Program-made: the position numbers and the translations under genes
Part shown: positions 23,756 to 31,963 of the stretch, in pieces
How positions within the stretch are numbered: the stretch's first letter is position 1
Layout: each line of letters starts with the position of its first letter
Notes under the pieces: model-generated
Told to the model about the DNA's origin: nothing
Database searches by the model: none
What the model saw: the letters and a program-made list of their open reading frames with translations, nothing else
DNA from: Nitriliruptorales bacterium
Lineage (GTDB): Bacteria > Actinomycetota > Nitriliruptoria > Euzebyales > Egibacteraceae
Assembly (NCBI GenBank): GCA_009379795.1
Contig: WHTC01000009.1
Location: forward strand, 1-32,772
DNA length: 32,772 nt
Reading direction: 5' to 3'

Positions 23756-24976
23756 GTGAGCCTCGCGTTGATCACGCTGGACGATGTCCTGGCCGCCGCC
23801 AAGCGCCTGGAGGGGGTCGCCCAGTCCACGCCGCTGGAGCGCTCGCGCGCGATCTCGCGCGTGGCCGGCGTGGAGACCCACCTGAAGTGCGAGCACCTCC
23901 AGCGCACCGGATCGTTCAAGATCCGCGGCGCGTACAACCGCATCGCCCAACTCGGCGAGGACGAACGGGCGCGCGGGGTGGTCTGCTCCTCGGCCGGCAA
24001 CCACGCTCAGGGCGTCGCCCTGTCGGCGAGCCTGGCCGGGGTGCGGTCCACCGTGTTCATGCCCGAGACCGCGCCCCTGCCCAAGGTCGAGGCGACGCGC
24101 GCCTACGGCGCGGCCGTGATGCTGGAGGGACACAGCTACGACGACGCCTTCGACGCGGCGCAGCGCTGGATGGCCGAGCACGACGCGGTCTTCGTCCACC
24201 CCTACGACCATGCCGACGTGATCGCCGGCCAGGGCACCGTCGGCCTGGAGATCCTCGACCAGTTGCCCGACGTGCGGGCCGTGCTCGTGCCCGTCGGGGG
24301 CGGCGGGCTCATCAGCGGGGTGGCCACCGCCATCAAGGCGCGCCGCCCGGACGTCCGGATGATCGGTGTGCAGGCTGCCGGTGCCGCCGCCTTTCCCGCC
24401 TCGATCGACGCCGGCGAGCCGATCATGCTGGACCGGGTCTCCACGATGGCCGACGGCATCGCGGTCAAGCGGCCGGGGACGCTCACGCTGGCACACGTCC
24501 GCGCGCGCGTCGACCACCTGGTGACCGTGTCCGACGAGGCGATCGCGCGGGCCGTGCTGCTGCTCGTGGAGCGGGCCAAGCAGGTCGTCGAGCCGTCGGG
24601 GGCGGCCGGATTGGCGGCCCTGCTGGATCCCGAGACCAGCGGGTTGGCCGCGCTGGAGGGGCCGCTGTGCGTCCTGCTGTGCGGCGGCAACGTCGATCCG
24701 CTGCTGCTGGGCCGGATCATCTCCTCGGGCATGTACGAGGAGGGCCGGTACCTGATCGTGCGGACCCGCCTGGTCGATGAGCCCGGCGCGCTGCAGCGCT
24801 TTCTGACCCTGCCCGCCCAGACCGGTGCGAACATCGTCGGCGTGCGCCATAACCGGCTGGGTACGCTGTTGGGCGTGCTCGAGGTCGAGGTCGAACTCGA
24901 ACTCGAGACCCGCGGCCCCGAGCACATCGCCACCCTGCTCTCCGAACTCCGTGCCAGCGGCTATCCGGTCAGCTGA
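23756..24976 (+). CDS. ilvA: Threonine ammonia-lyase (threonine dehydratase) with ACT domain
   Basis: 406 residues. PLP enzyme that converts threonine to 2-oxobutyrate and ammonia, feeding isoleucine synthesis or threonine catabolism. Lys55 in RTGSFKIRGAYNR is the PLP-binding residue; CSSAGNHAQGVALSA is the phosphate/substrate loop and PVGGGGLISGVA the glycine loop that holds the cofactor phosphate. A single ACT domain follows at about 328-405 (RYLIVRTRLVDEPGALQRFLTL, VEVELELETRG). This short one-ACT layout is the TdcB-like form common in actinobacteria and archaea rather than the two-ACT E. coli IlvA; biosynthetic versus catabolic role is open. Translation probably starts leaderless at GTG 23756. 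Confidence 0.92.
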   Translation: MSLALITLDDVLAAAKRLEGVAQSTPLERSRAISRVAGVETHLKCEHLQRTGSFKIRGAYNRIAQLGEDERARGVVCSSAGNHAQGVALSASLAGVRSTVFMPETAPLPKVEATRAYGAAVMLEGHSYDDAFDAAQRWMAEHDAVFVHPYDHADVIAGQGTVGLEILDQLPDVRAVLVPVGGGGLISGVATAIKARRPDVRMIGVQAAGAAAFPASIDAGEPIMLDRVSTMADGIAVKRPGTLTLAHVRARVDHLVTVSDEAIARAVLLLVERAKQVVEPSGAAGLAALLDPETSGLAALEGPLCVLLCGGNVDPLLLGRIISSGMYEEGRYLIVRTRLVDEPGALQRFLTLPAQTGANIVGVRHNRLGTLLGVLEVEVELELETRGPEHIATLLSELRASGYPVS

Positions 24977-24982
24977 GCGGGA

Positions 24983-25375
24983 TCAGGCCTGGCGGATCTC
25001 GAGCGCGCGCCAGATGGGTCCCACCTGGCAGATGGACAGCATCTCGGGCTCGGCATGGCCCACGAGCACGACGGTGTCGCCCTCCTCGGCGATGACCTCT
25101 TCGTCCGGTCCGGTCAGGCGCGGGGGATCGGCGTGCACTTCGTATCCCTCAGGGTAGAGAACCTCGTAGCGCCCGTCGGGGGTCTCCAGCCACGCGCAGC
25201 CGCCCTCCAGGGTCGCATCGCCACCGAGCGTCCCGGTGATCTGCGTCGTCGCAGCCTCCGTCCCGGGAGTCGGCAGCGTGGGCTCGGCGGTGGGCGAGGG
25301 GTCCTCGCCCGGCTCGCCGGGGTCGTCCGCACAGGCCGCGAGCAGCAGGCCTGTCACGAGCAGGATACGGACCAT
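24983..25375 (-). CDS. Small secreted lipoprotein, unknown
   Basis: 130 residues from ATG 25375, preceded by GAGAGG; GTG 25387 would add four residues and give a more basic N-terminus. Signal peptide MVRILLVTGLLLAAC ends in lipobox LLAAC. A Pro/Glu/Thr-rich linker (DDPGEPGEDPSPTAEPTLP) leads to a small beta-rich domain (GCAWLETPDGRYEVLYPEGYEV, then GDTVVLVGHAEPE and ICQVGPIWRALEI). The pattern fits an OB-like fold, but no family is recognised. It converges on ilvA with a 6-nt gap. Confidence 0.75.
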   Translation of the reverse strand: MVRILLVTGLLLAACADDPGEPGEDPSPTAEPTLPTPGTEAATTQITGTLGGDATLEGGCAWLETPDGRYEVLYPEGYEVHADPPRLTGPDEEVIAEEGDTVVLVGHAEPEMLSICQVGPIWRALEIRQA

Positions 25376-25461
25376 GCGACCTCTCACCGTCTCCCCTCAC
25401 CGCAGCGGGTGGCGACTCCTCTCCGCTGTCGTCATACCCCTCGGGCACACTGGCACCCCAC

Positions 25462-27300
25462 ATGAGCGAACCGGATGCAGGTCAGGATTTCCGTGAGGAG
25501 CTTCCTCACGGCTACGTCTACGCCACGACCGACGCAGCGGTCCGCTCCTGGTGCGGGGGACTGGGGGACGCCACGTTCCTCGCGGTCGACACCGAAACCA
25601 CCGGCTGGGACCCCCATCAGGACCGGCTGCTGCTGGTCCAGGTGAGCGCCGGTCCCCATCGGCCGGTGCTCGTGCTGGATGCCCAGCGTGTCAGTCCAAG
25701 GGTACTCACCGGCGTGCTGGCGGACCCCGCGCTGCTCAAGGTCTTCCACCACGGCTCGTTCGACCTGCGGTTCCTGTCCCGCGCCGGGGTGCCCGTCCAC
25801 CGGGTGGCCGACACGATGCTGGCCCAGCAGTTGCTCGACGGCGGTGAGAAGACCGCCGCGGGCGTCGGGTTGGCGGGGATCGCGTCCTTCCGGCTGGGCA
25901 TGGAGCTGGACAAATCCGTACGCGACACCTTCGACGGCGGCACGCTGTCAGAGACCCAGTTGCGCTACGCCGCCGATGATGCGACCGCGACCTGGCAGGT
26001 GTTCGACCAGCAGTGGCGGGAACTGGTCGGCCACGGGCTGACACGCGTGGCGCAACTGGAGTTCGCCGCCCTGCCGGTCCTGGCGGACCTGCAGTTGCGG
26101 GGCGTCACGCTGGACGGGCCGCGCTGGCTGGAGCTCGTGGGGGGTCTCGAGGCGGAGCTGCCCGCGCTGGAAGGGGCGCTGCAGGCCGCGCTGGTGACCG
26201 AGGACAGTCCGCGTGACCTGTTCGGGCCGACACCGGTCAACCTCGACTCGACCGAGCAGATCCGTGAGGCCCTCGCGCGCTGCGGGGTGGAGCTGGTGAC
26301 CACGCGCGAGTCCGCGCTCCGCGACCACGCCGGGCACCCGGCGGTCGACGCACTGTTGGCCTACCGGCAGGTCGCCAAGATCACGTCCAACTTCGGGGGC
26401 GACTGGGCGCGCCGCGTGGTCAACCCGGTCAGCGGCCGCGTGCACGCCGACTGGCGGCAGATCGTCGGCGCCGGGCGGATCGCCTGCTCCGACCCGAACC
26501 TCACCCAGATCCCCAAGGACCCCCGCTACCGGTCCTGCTTCGGCGGTGCGCAGGGGCGGGCGCTCGTGGTGGCCGACTACTCGCAGCAGGAGCTGCGCAT
26601 CCTCGCCGCGGTGTCGCGTGACGACGCCCTCGGCGAGGTGTTCCGCCGCGGCGGAGACCTGCACCGCACCACCGCCGCGATGGCCTTCACGGTCAGCGAG
26701 GACGCGGTCACCAACGAGCAGCGGGCCGCCGCCAAGGCGCTGAACTTCGGGCTGATGTACGGCATGGGTGCGCCAGGCTTCGCGCGCGCCACCGGCATGA
26801 CCCTCGAGCAGGCGCAGGTCACAATCGCCCGCTACTTCGACGCCTTTCCCCGGGTCGCCGCCTGGCTGGCGGAGGCCGAGTCGGCCGGTCGCCGCAACGG
26901 GCGCACCCGTACGCCGCTGGGACGGATCCGCGCCCTGGACCCGGACGGTGGTGCGGGCCTGGCCACGCTCGCTCGCAACGCCCCGATCCAGGGGGCTGGC
27001 GCGGACATGACCAAGCTCGCCCTGGCCGAGGTCGCCAAGCGCCTGGAGAAGCGCTTCGGCGCCGGCGAGCGGGGCGCCGCCCCCGACGGGCTGACGCTGG
27101 TGATCCATGACGAACTGGTGGCCGAGGTCGGGGACGGCGACGCCGAGGAGGCCGCCTCGCTGGTCGTGGAGGGCATGAGCGCGGCGGCCGCCGTGGTGCT
27201 CGGCGACATCCCCGCCGCGGTCACCGCCGAGGTCCGTCCCCGCTGGGGCGCGCTGGAGCACGCGGCCGCCCTGCCGGAATCGCCGATCCCGATTTCGTGA
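25462..27300 (+). CDS. Family A DNA polymerase with 3'-5' exonuclease domain, no 5' nuclease
   Basis: 612 residues. The N-terminal 190 residues form a DEDDy proofreading exonuclease: FLAVDTETTGWDP (near 39-51), HHGSFDLRFL and YAADDATATWQVF. The rest is a pol I polymerase domain: motif A VVADYSQQELRIL (near 370), motif B/O-helix AAAKALNFGLMYG (near 425) and motif C VIHDELVAE (near 547). All catalytic acidic residues look present, so both activities are expected. The 5' nuclease of ordinary PolA is absent, so it is probably not the main Okazaki-processing enzyme; the layout resembles the shorter exo-pol enzymes of Aquificaceae and some phages, and repair or phage ancestry are both possible. No Shine-Dalgarno is seen before ATG 25462. 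Confidence 0.92.
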   Translation: MSEPDAGQDFREELPHGYVYATTDAAVRSWCGGLGDATFLAVDTETTGWDPHQDRLLLVQVSAGPHRPVLVLDAQRVSPRVLTGVLADPALLKVFHHGSFDLRFLSRAGVPVHRVADTMLAQQLLDGGEKTAAGVGLAGIASFRLGMELDKSVRDTFDGGTLSETQLRYAADDATATWQVFDQQWRELVGHGLTRVAQLEFAALPVLADLQLRGVTLDGPRWLELVGGLEAELPALEGALQAALVTEDSPRDLFGPTPVNLDSTEQIREALARCGVELVTTRESALRDHAGHPAVDALLAYRQVAKITSNFGGDWARRVVNPVSGRVHADWRQIVGAGRIACSDPNLTQIPKDPRYRSCFGGAQGRALVVADYSQQELRILAAVSRDDALGEVFRRGGDLHRTTAAMAFTVSEDAVTNEQRAAAKALNFGLMYGMGAPGFARATGMTLEQAQVTIARYFDAFPRVAAWLAEAESAGRRNGRTRTPLGRIRALDPDGGAGLATLARNAPIQGAGADMTKLALAEVAKRLEKRFGAGERGAAPDGLTLVIHDELVAEVGDGDAEEAASLVVEGMSAAAAVVLGDIPAAVTAEVRPRWGALEHAAALPESPIPIS

Positions 27301-27354
27301 CGAGCGCCGCCCGGCTTCACATGAAGCCCACCGGTCAGGCATCGTCGGTTCGGC

Positions 27355-27504
27355 TTCACGTGGAGGTGACCGGCGGGGCGATGTGGAGTCGACCGGACAC
27401 TCCACGAGCGGTCAGGTTCACGTGGAGGTGACGGGCGGGGCGATGTGGAGTCGACCGGACACTCCACGAGCGGTCAGGTTCACGTGGAGGTGACCGGCGG
27501 GGCG
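27355..27504. repeat. 62-bp tandem repeat (2.4 copies) with internal hairpins
   Basis: Copies at 27355-27416 and 27417-27478 differ at one base (ACCGGC/ACGGGC) and a 26-nt partial third copy covers 27479-27504. Each full copy holds GTGGAGT-n9-ACTCCAC, a 7-bp stem (27383-27405 and 27445-27467). At the copy 2/3 junction GGTCA-n4-CACGTG-n4-TGACC forms a second dyad. A divergent inverted repeat GGCTTCA-CA-TGAAGCC lies just upstream at 27313. The block fills the gap between two convergent genes, where it could act as a bidirectional terminator or REP-like element; no T-tract is present. Confidence 0.9.
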
Positions 27505-27506
27505 CC

Positions 27507-27977
27507 TCAGGCGGCGGGACGGATCCGCGCGCCGACGGCGATCCGCCCGCCGGACAGGATCTCGGCGTTCAGCCCGCCGCGGTGCGTCAGGTATCTGGAC
27601 AGCCGCTCACCGCTGAGCTCGTCCAGGTGACCGCAGGGCTCGCACAGCCGCGACCCGCGCAGCAGCACGCCGTCGATCAGGAACGTCTCGCCGACCAGAT
27701 GATTGAGCGGGACCCCTGCGGTGACCAGGTTCCGCCGGTGCAACCCGTTCCCGACGTCCACGTCATGGTCCCGCGCCAGCGCCGTGACCGTCTCGGACTC
27801 GATCAGCGTGACCTGCCCCCAGGGACGGTCCGGCCTCGACCAGGTCCCGGCCTCTGCGGCGTACCGGTCACCGGCCAGCCCGTACCCGGCAGCCGCCTCG
27901 ACCTCTGGCACCGCGCGCATCCCCGCCGCCGCTGCAGGGGACAGGTAGATTCCCGCGAGCGTTCCCTCCCAGCTCAT
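27507..27977 (-). CDS. MOSC domain protein
   Basis: 156 residues, a stand-alone MOSC domain: GTLAGIYLSPAAAAGM at the start, GYGLAGDRYAAEAGTW, then QVTLIESETVTAL, RRNLVTAGVPLNHLVGETFLI and the conserved cysteine block RLCEPCGHLDEL. MOSC domains bind a metal-sulfur or molybdopterin-type cofactor and act in sulfur carrier or N-hydroxylated-compound reduction pathways; the partner here is unknown. The start lies 2 nt after the flotillin stop, so it is co-transcribed with flotillin and NfeD. The 3' end abuts the 62-bp repeats. Confidence 0.88.
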   Translation of the reverse strand: MSWEGTLAGIYLSPAAAAGMRAVPEVEAAAGYGLAGDRYAAEAGTWSRPDRPWGQVTLIESETVTALARDHDVDVGNGLHRRNLVTAGVPLNHLVGETFLIDGVLLRGSRLCEPCGHLDELSGERLSRYLTHRGGLNAEILSGGRIAVGARIRPAA

Positions 27978-27979
27978 AC

Positions 27980-29521
27980 CTACTCTCTCGCGCTCCCGCG
28001 TTGGTCACCGGAGGCGCCGTTGCCCTCCACCGGCTCCTCGCCCGAGCCGAGCCGATTGAACAGGCCGCGCAGGTCCAGCCCGGTGAGGTCCGAGCCGATC
28101 TGCAGGCCCTGCTCGACGTTGGTCGCGACCGACTTCGTCAACTGCGACGCGCCGTCGGTGGAGATGACGGTCAACCGGTCCACCCCGCTGATCGGCTCGG
28201 AGGCCGCGCGCACCACATCCGGCAGGGCGCCGACGATCAGATCCAACACCGCCGCATCGCCGTACTCCTTGAACGCGTCGGCGTTCCTGCGCCGGGCCCC
28301 GGCCTCGGCCTCGCCCTTGGCGAGGATCGCCGCGGCCTCCGCCTCGCCCTCGCGCTGGATCGCCTGGGCGATCGCTTCGCGGCGGGCGCGCTCAGCCGCA
28401 CCGCGGCGCTCGCCCTCGATCTGCTCGGCCTCGGCCAGCGCGGCACGCTTGGCCTTCTCGGCCTCGCCCTGCAGCCGGGCACGCTCGGCGGCGGCCTCCG
28501 CGTCGGCGATCGTGCGCTGCTTACCGGCCTCGGCCTCGAAGATGTCGGAGTTCCGCCGTGCCTGGGCCTCCTGCTCCACGCGGTAGCGCTCGGCGTCGGC
28601 GGGCTTGCGCACCTGCGTGTCCAGTTCGCGGTCCTTCAGCGCGGCGTTGCGCTCGGCGACCTTCTCCTGCTCGGCGAGGACCTCCTGGTCATGCGCGGCC
28701 TGCGCCAGCGGTCCCGCGGCGGCGGCCTTGGCCTGCGCGGCGTCGATCTCGGCCTGGATCTCGGCCTGCTTCAACTCCAACTGGCGCTGGGAGACCGCGA
28801 TGGCCTCCTCGGCGAGCAGGCGCTCCTGCTCGGCGGCCTGGCGGGCACGCGCCTCGGCGATGGCCGCTTCCTTCTCGACCCGGGCTGCCTCTGGCCGGCC
28901 GAGGTCCTGCAGGTAGTTGCCCTCCGCCTGGATGTCCTGCAGTTGGAAGGTGTCCAGGGCGAGGCCCTGGTTGGTCAGGGACGTCTCGGCCTCCTCGGCG
29001 ACGGCCGCTGCGAACGCGGCCCGGTCCTTGATGATCTCGTCGACCGTCAGGCGGCCGACGATGGCGCGCAGCGACCCGGCGAGCACCTCCTGAGTGAACT
29101 GGGTGATGCCCTCCTGCTGATCGAGGAAGCGCTGGGACCCGGCGCGGATGGCGTCCTCGTTCCCGCCGACCTTGACGATCGCCACGCCTTCGAGGTCGCA
29201 CTTGATGCCGTTGGAGGACACCGCCCCGCGGATGCCGACGGAGATGCGGCGCGACGACAGGTCCATGATCTGCAGTCGCTGGACGAAGGGCCACACGAAG
29301 GTCGAGGCGCCCATGACGACCTTCTGGCCGCTCATGTCGCTGGATATCTCGCCGGTCTCGGGGTTTTTCACCTCCTTGCCACCCTTACGGCCGGTGACGA
29401 TGAAGGCGTCGTTGGGGCCGCCCACTCTGATGCGGGAGACCACCGTGATCGCGACAAGGACGAGCAGCGCGAAGCCGCCGCCCACCAGAACAACGAGATC
29501 CTCCACTCCGAACACCTCCAC
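27980..29521 (-). CDS. floT: Flotillin-like SPFH-domain membrane protein
   Basis: 513 residues from GTG 29521. A membrane helix at about 8-29 (VVLVGGGFALLVLVAITVV) leads to an SPFH domain (roughly 35-200: GPNDAFIVTGRKGG, FVWPFVQRLQIMDLSSRRISV, FTQEVLAGSLRAIVGRLTVDEI) and a long Ala/Glu-rich coiled coil (about 205-420, with repeated EAE/EAEA steps), then a tail ending in a charged stretch. Bacterial flotillins scaffold ordered membrane microdomains. The next gene upstream is an NfeD/YuaF-like protein, the usual flotillin partner. No clear Shine-Dalgarno precedes the GTG, so the exact start is uncertain. Confidence 0.92.
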   Translation of the reverse strand: MEVFGVEDLVVLVGGGFALLVLVAITVVSRIRVGGPNDAFIVTGRKGGKEVKNPETGEISSDMSGQKVVMGASTFVWPFVQRLQIMDLSSRRISVGIRGAVSSNGIKCDLEGVAIVKVGGNEDAIRAGSQRFLDQQEGITQFTQEVLAGSLRAIVGRLTVDEIIKDRAAFAAAVAEEAETSLTNQGLALDTFQLQDIQAEGNYLQDLGRPEAARVEKEAAIAEARARQAAEQERLLAEEAIAVSQRQLELKQAEIQAEIDAAQAKAAAAGPLAQAAHDQEVLAEQEKVAERNAALKDRELDTQVRKPADAERYRVEQEAQARRNSDIFEAEAGKQRTIADAEAAAERARLQGEAEKAKRAALAEAEQIEGERRGAAERARREAIAQAIQREGEAEAAAILAKGEAEAGARRRNADAFKEYGDAAVLDLIVGALPDVVRAASEPISGVDRLTVISTDGASQLTKSVATNVEQGLQIGSDLTGLDLRGLFNRLGSGEEPVEGNGASGDQRGSARE

Positions 29522-29531
29522 TGTGTGCGAG

Positions 29532-30029
29532 CTACAGGTCGAAGGCGGTGACGACCACGGCCGTGGGACTCGTGACCTCCACGACGACGATGCGCGTCCC
29601 CGCCGCCAGGGCCTCCTCGGAGCGGGCGGACAGGTGCACTTGCTGACCGTGATAGCGGACCCGCACCTGGCCGAAGGACGACTCGGAGACCGGGGTCACC
29701 ACCACCCCGGTCTTGCCGACCAGCTCGCTGGCGCGTGGCGTCGCATCGGTGCGCATCCGCATCAGCGAGCGGGTCAGCAGCGCGGCCACCCCGCCGAGCA
29801 GCATCCCCGCGCCCACGCCGACGGCCGCCGCGAGGGCCGGTCCCAGCGCCGCGGTCGTCAGCGCCGCGCCGAACCCGAACGCGGCAAGGAATCCGCCGAT
29901 CACGGGCGCCGAGATCAGCCCGCTGCCCAGGTCGATCGCGTCGAACAGCCCATCCAGAAAGTCCCCGAGCAGCAGCGTTGCGAGCAGGATGACGACGCCG
30001 ATGACGCCGATGACGACGAAGACGTCCAA
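29532..30029 (-). CDS. NfeD/YuaF-like membrane protein
   Basis: 165 residues from a TTG start at 30029, supported by GGAGG 8 nt or so upstream. Three or so membrane segments in the first 90 residues (VFVVIGVIGVVILLATLL, LISAPVIGGFLAAFGFGAALTT, AVGVGAGMLLGGVAALL) are followed by an OB-fold domain: ELVGKTGVVVTPVSESSFGQVRVRYHG in parts, then GTRIVVVEVTSPTAVVVTAF. This is the typical short NfeD (YuaF/YqiJ) form that is encoded with flotillin. First gene of a three-gene operon nfeD-flotillin-MOSC. Confidence 0.88.
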   Translation of the reverse strand: MDVFVVIGVIGVVILLATLLLGDFLDGLFDAIDLGSGLISAPVIGGFLAAFGFGAALTTAALGPALAAAVGVGAGMLLGGVAALLTRSLMRMRTDATPRASELVGKTGVVVTPVSESSFGQVRVRYHGQQVHLSARSEEALAAGTRIVVVEVTSPTAVVVTAFDL

Positions 30030-30049
30030 CCTTACCCCCTCCGCCGTCG

Positions 30050-30055
30050 AGTGTA
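30050..30055 (-). promoter_or_regulatory. -10 element of the nfeD-flotillin operon (TACACT)
   Basis: Minus-strand TACACT ends 20 nt before the TTG at 30029, leaving a short leader with the GGAGG ribosome site. It lies back to back with the arginine deiminase promoter in a 65-nt divergent region. Confidence 0.4.
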
Positions 30056-30080
30056 GTGGGGCGGGGGGCAGGCGGAGCCG

Positions 30081-30086
30081 TAGCCT
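30081..30086 (+). promoter_or_regulatory. -10 element TAGCCT, likely leaderless start
   Basis: TAGCCT ends 8 nt before ATG 30095. It supports the ATG over the in-frame GTG at 30056 used by the ORF track, which would lie upstream of the promoter. Confidence 0.45.
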
Positions 30087-30094
30087 GTGGAGTT

Positions 30095-31339
30095 ATGACT
30101 AGCCCGCGGCCACCCCAGGTGACCAGCGAGGTCGGCCGGTTGCGCGACGTGATCCTGCACCGGCCGGGTCTCGAGCTTCGCCGGATGACCCCTGCCAACA
30201 AGGACGACTTCCTGTTCGACGAACTGGTCTGGGTCAGCAAGGCGCAGCAGGAGCACGACGGCTTCCGCGTGCTGCTGAGCGAGGAGGGCGTGCGCGTGCG
30301 CCTGTTCGCCGACCTGCTCGCCGAGACCCTGACCGACGAGGGGATCCGTCACGAGGCGATCGCCCGCGTTGCCACCCCCGACGTCTGCGGCGTGGAGCTG
30401 GTGGACCGGGTCACCGGTTTCCTGAAGGACCTGGATTCCGCGACCCTTGTGACCCACCTGATCGGCGGTCTGACCGTCGCCGAGGTGCCCGGCGCCGAGG
30501 ATGGTTTCGTCGGCGGCGTCCTGGGTCCGACGGCGTTGCTACTGCCGCCCTTGCCGAACTCGGTGTTCACCCGGGATCCTTCGGCCTGGATCGGGCACGG
30601 CGTGGTCCTGTCGCCCATGTCCAAGCCGGCCCGACAGGCCGAGCGCCGGCTCTGGGAGACGGTGTATCGACACCATCCCGACTTCGCTGGCTCCGGCTCG
30701 CCGGTCTGGTATGGCGAGGACGAGCGTGACTACTTCCCCGCGACGCTGGAGGGCGGGGACATTATGGTGCTGTCCGAGTGGTGCGTGGCGGTGGGGCTGT
30801 CCGAGCGCAGCCACCCGGTCGCGGCCGAGAACCTCGCCGCCCGGTTGTTCGCCGCCGGCGCTTGCGAGTGGGTGCTTGCGGTGGACCTGCCCAAGAGCCG
30901 CCGGACGATGCACCTCGACACGGTCATGACCGTGGTCGACCGGGACGCGATCGTGATCTGGCCGCAAGCGACCCAGTTGCTGAGCGCTTACCGCATCGGG
31001 CCGGCGCCCGGCGGGGCTGGATGGGGGGTCCGCCGGCTCCAGGTCCGCCAGGAGCCCCTGTTGCGGGCGCTGGCCGAGGGCCTGGGGGTGGATCGCCTGC
31101 GTGTGGTCGCCACCGGGGAGGACGAGGTCCTGGCCGACCGCGAGCAGTGGGACGACGGCAACAACACGCTGGCCGTGCGCCCGGGGGTCGTGGTGGCCTA
31201 CGAGCGCAACGTCGACACCAACCGGCGGCTGCGGGAGGCGGGCATCGAGGTGCGCACGATCAGCTCATTCGAGCTGCCCCGCGGCCGTGGCGGCCCCCGC
31301 TGCATGTCCTGCCCGCTCAGCCGCGACCCCCTCGACTGA
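30095..31339 (+). CDS. arcA: Arginine deiminase
   Basis: 414 residues from ATG 30095. Converts arginine to citrulline and ammonia, first step of the arginine deiminase pathway for energy or acid tolerance. Family features: SEVGRLRDVILHRPG at the start, MTPANKDDFLFDELVW, NSVFTRDPSAWIGHGVVLSPM, the substrate-binding EGGDIMVL, the catalytic His region RTMHLDTVMT, and the nucleophile Cys403 in GPRCMSCPLSRDP. Length matches ArcA. No arcB or arcC follows; greA converges with a 3-nt gap, so citrulline would be handled elsewhere or used biosynthetically. Confidence 0.95.
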   Translation: MTSPRPPQVTSEVGRLRDVILHRPGLELRRMTPANKDDFLFDELVWVSKAQQEHDGFRVLLSEEGVRVRLFADLLAETLTDEGIRHEAIARVATPDVCGVELVDRVTGFLKDLDSATLVTHLIGGLTVAEVPGAEDGFVGGVLGPTALLLPPLPNSVFTRDPSAWIGHGVVLSPMSKPARQAERRLWETVYRHHPDFAGSGSPVWYGEDERDYFPATLEGGDIMVLSEWCVAVGLSERSHPVAAENLAARLFAAGACEWVLAVDLPKSRRTMHLDTVMTVVDRDAIVIWPQATQLLSAYRIGPAPGGAGWGVRRLQVRQEPLLRALAEGLGVDRLRVVATGEDEVLADREQWDDGNNTLAVRPGVVVAYERNVDTNRRLREAGIEVRTISSFELPRGRGGPRCMSCPLSRDPLD

Positions 31340-31342
31340 TGT

Positions 31343-31816
31343 CTAGTCGGCGAGCGGCCTGGCGCCGGTGACCTTGACCTGGAACGAGCCGGCCGGCGCC
31401 TCGTAGGAGACGGTATCCCCGACCTTGCAGCCCAGCAGCGCCTTGCCCAGCGGGGAACTGGCGCTCACGACGGGCAGCCCCTGCGCGCGATCCTCGCGGC
31501 TGCCAAGCAGGAACGTCTCGGCGTCCCCATCCTCGTCCACGGTGGTCAGCACCATGCCGGCGGCGACGGTGTCGCCCGAGGGCGCTTCGCCGACCTCGGC
31601 CCTGCCCAGCATGTCCTGGAGTTGGCGGATGCGGGCCTCCATCTTGCCCTGCTCCTCCTTGGCGGTGGTGTACTCCGCGTTCTCCCGGAGGTCGCCGTGG
31701 GAGCGGGCGATTTCGATGGCCTTCGACGTCTGCCTGCGCCCTTCTGTCTGCAGGTGTTCGAGTTCCTCGCTGAGGCGGTCGTACGCCGACTGCGATAGCC
31801 AGAGGGTGTCGGTCAC
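31343..31816 (-). CDS. greA: Transcription elongation factor GreA
   Basis: 157 residues from GTG 31816, supported by GAAGGA 8 nt upstream; the ORF track starts 16 codons earlier. GreA enters the RNA polymerase secondary channel and stimulates cleavage of backtracked transcripts. The N-terminal coiled coil (AYDRLSEELEHLQTEGR) carries the tip sequence GDLRENAEYTTAKEEQ with the acidic residues that act in the active site; the C-terminal globular domain has the family ending SPLGKALLGCKVGDTVSYEAP. Length equals the usual 158 or so. Confidence 0.95.
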   Translation of the reverse strand: MTDTLWLSQSAYDRLSEELEHLQTEGRRQTSKAIEIARSHGDLRENAEYTTAKEEQGKMEARIRQLQDMLGRAEVGEAPSGDTVAAGMVLTTVDEDGDAETFLLGSREDRAQGLPVVSASSPLGKALLGCKVGDTVSYEAPAGSFQVKVTGARPLAD

Positions 31817-31951
31817 TGCGCGATTCCTTCGCCCATATGCAATCTCTCGACCAAATATCACCATTGCGCAGCGAGTCTGGCTCGCCGGCGGGGGCGGAGT
31901 CTAGCGATCCCGTGTGAAGGATTTTGGAACCCGTCGCGCTGGGCGCGAGCC

Positions 31952-31957
31952 TACCCT
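31952..31957 (+). promoter_or_regulatory. -10 element TACCCT, likely leaderless start
   Basis: TACCCT ends 6 nt before ATG 31964. The upstream TTGGAA at 31924 is 22 nt away, too far for a normal -35. The 147-nt divergent region with greA holds nothing else recognised. Confidence 0.45.
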
Positions 31958-31963
31958 GGAACG

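Noticed and set aside
26832-27467. Minus-strand ORFs starting MECPVDSTSPR repeated twice
   Set aside because: The repeated N-terminus comes from the 62-bp tandem repeat, and the remainder is antisense to the polymerase.
27355-27504. Tandem repeats as a CRISPR array
   Set aside because: The units abut with no spacers, number only 2.4, and no cas genes are present.
28001-29551. 516-codon plus-strand ORF opposite flotillin
   Set aside because: Its Leu/Gly-rich repeats mirror the Ala/Glu coiled coil of flotillin on the other strand; not an independent gene.
30056-30094. N-terminal extension of arginine deiminase from GTG 30056
   Set aside because: The extension is unlike ArcA, would start upstream of the TAGCCT -10 element, and has no ribosome site.
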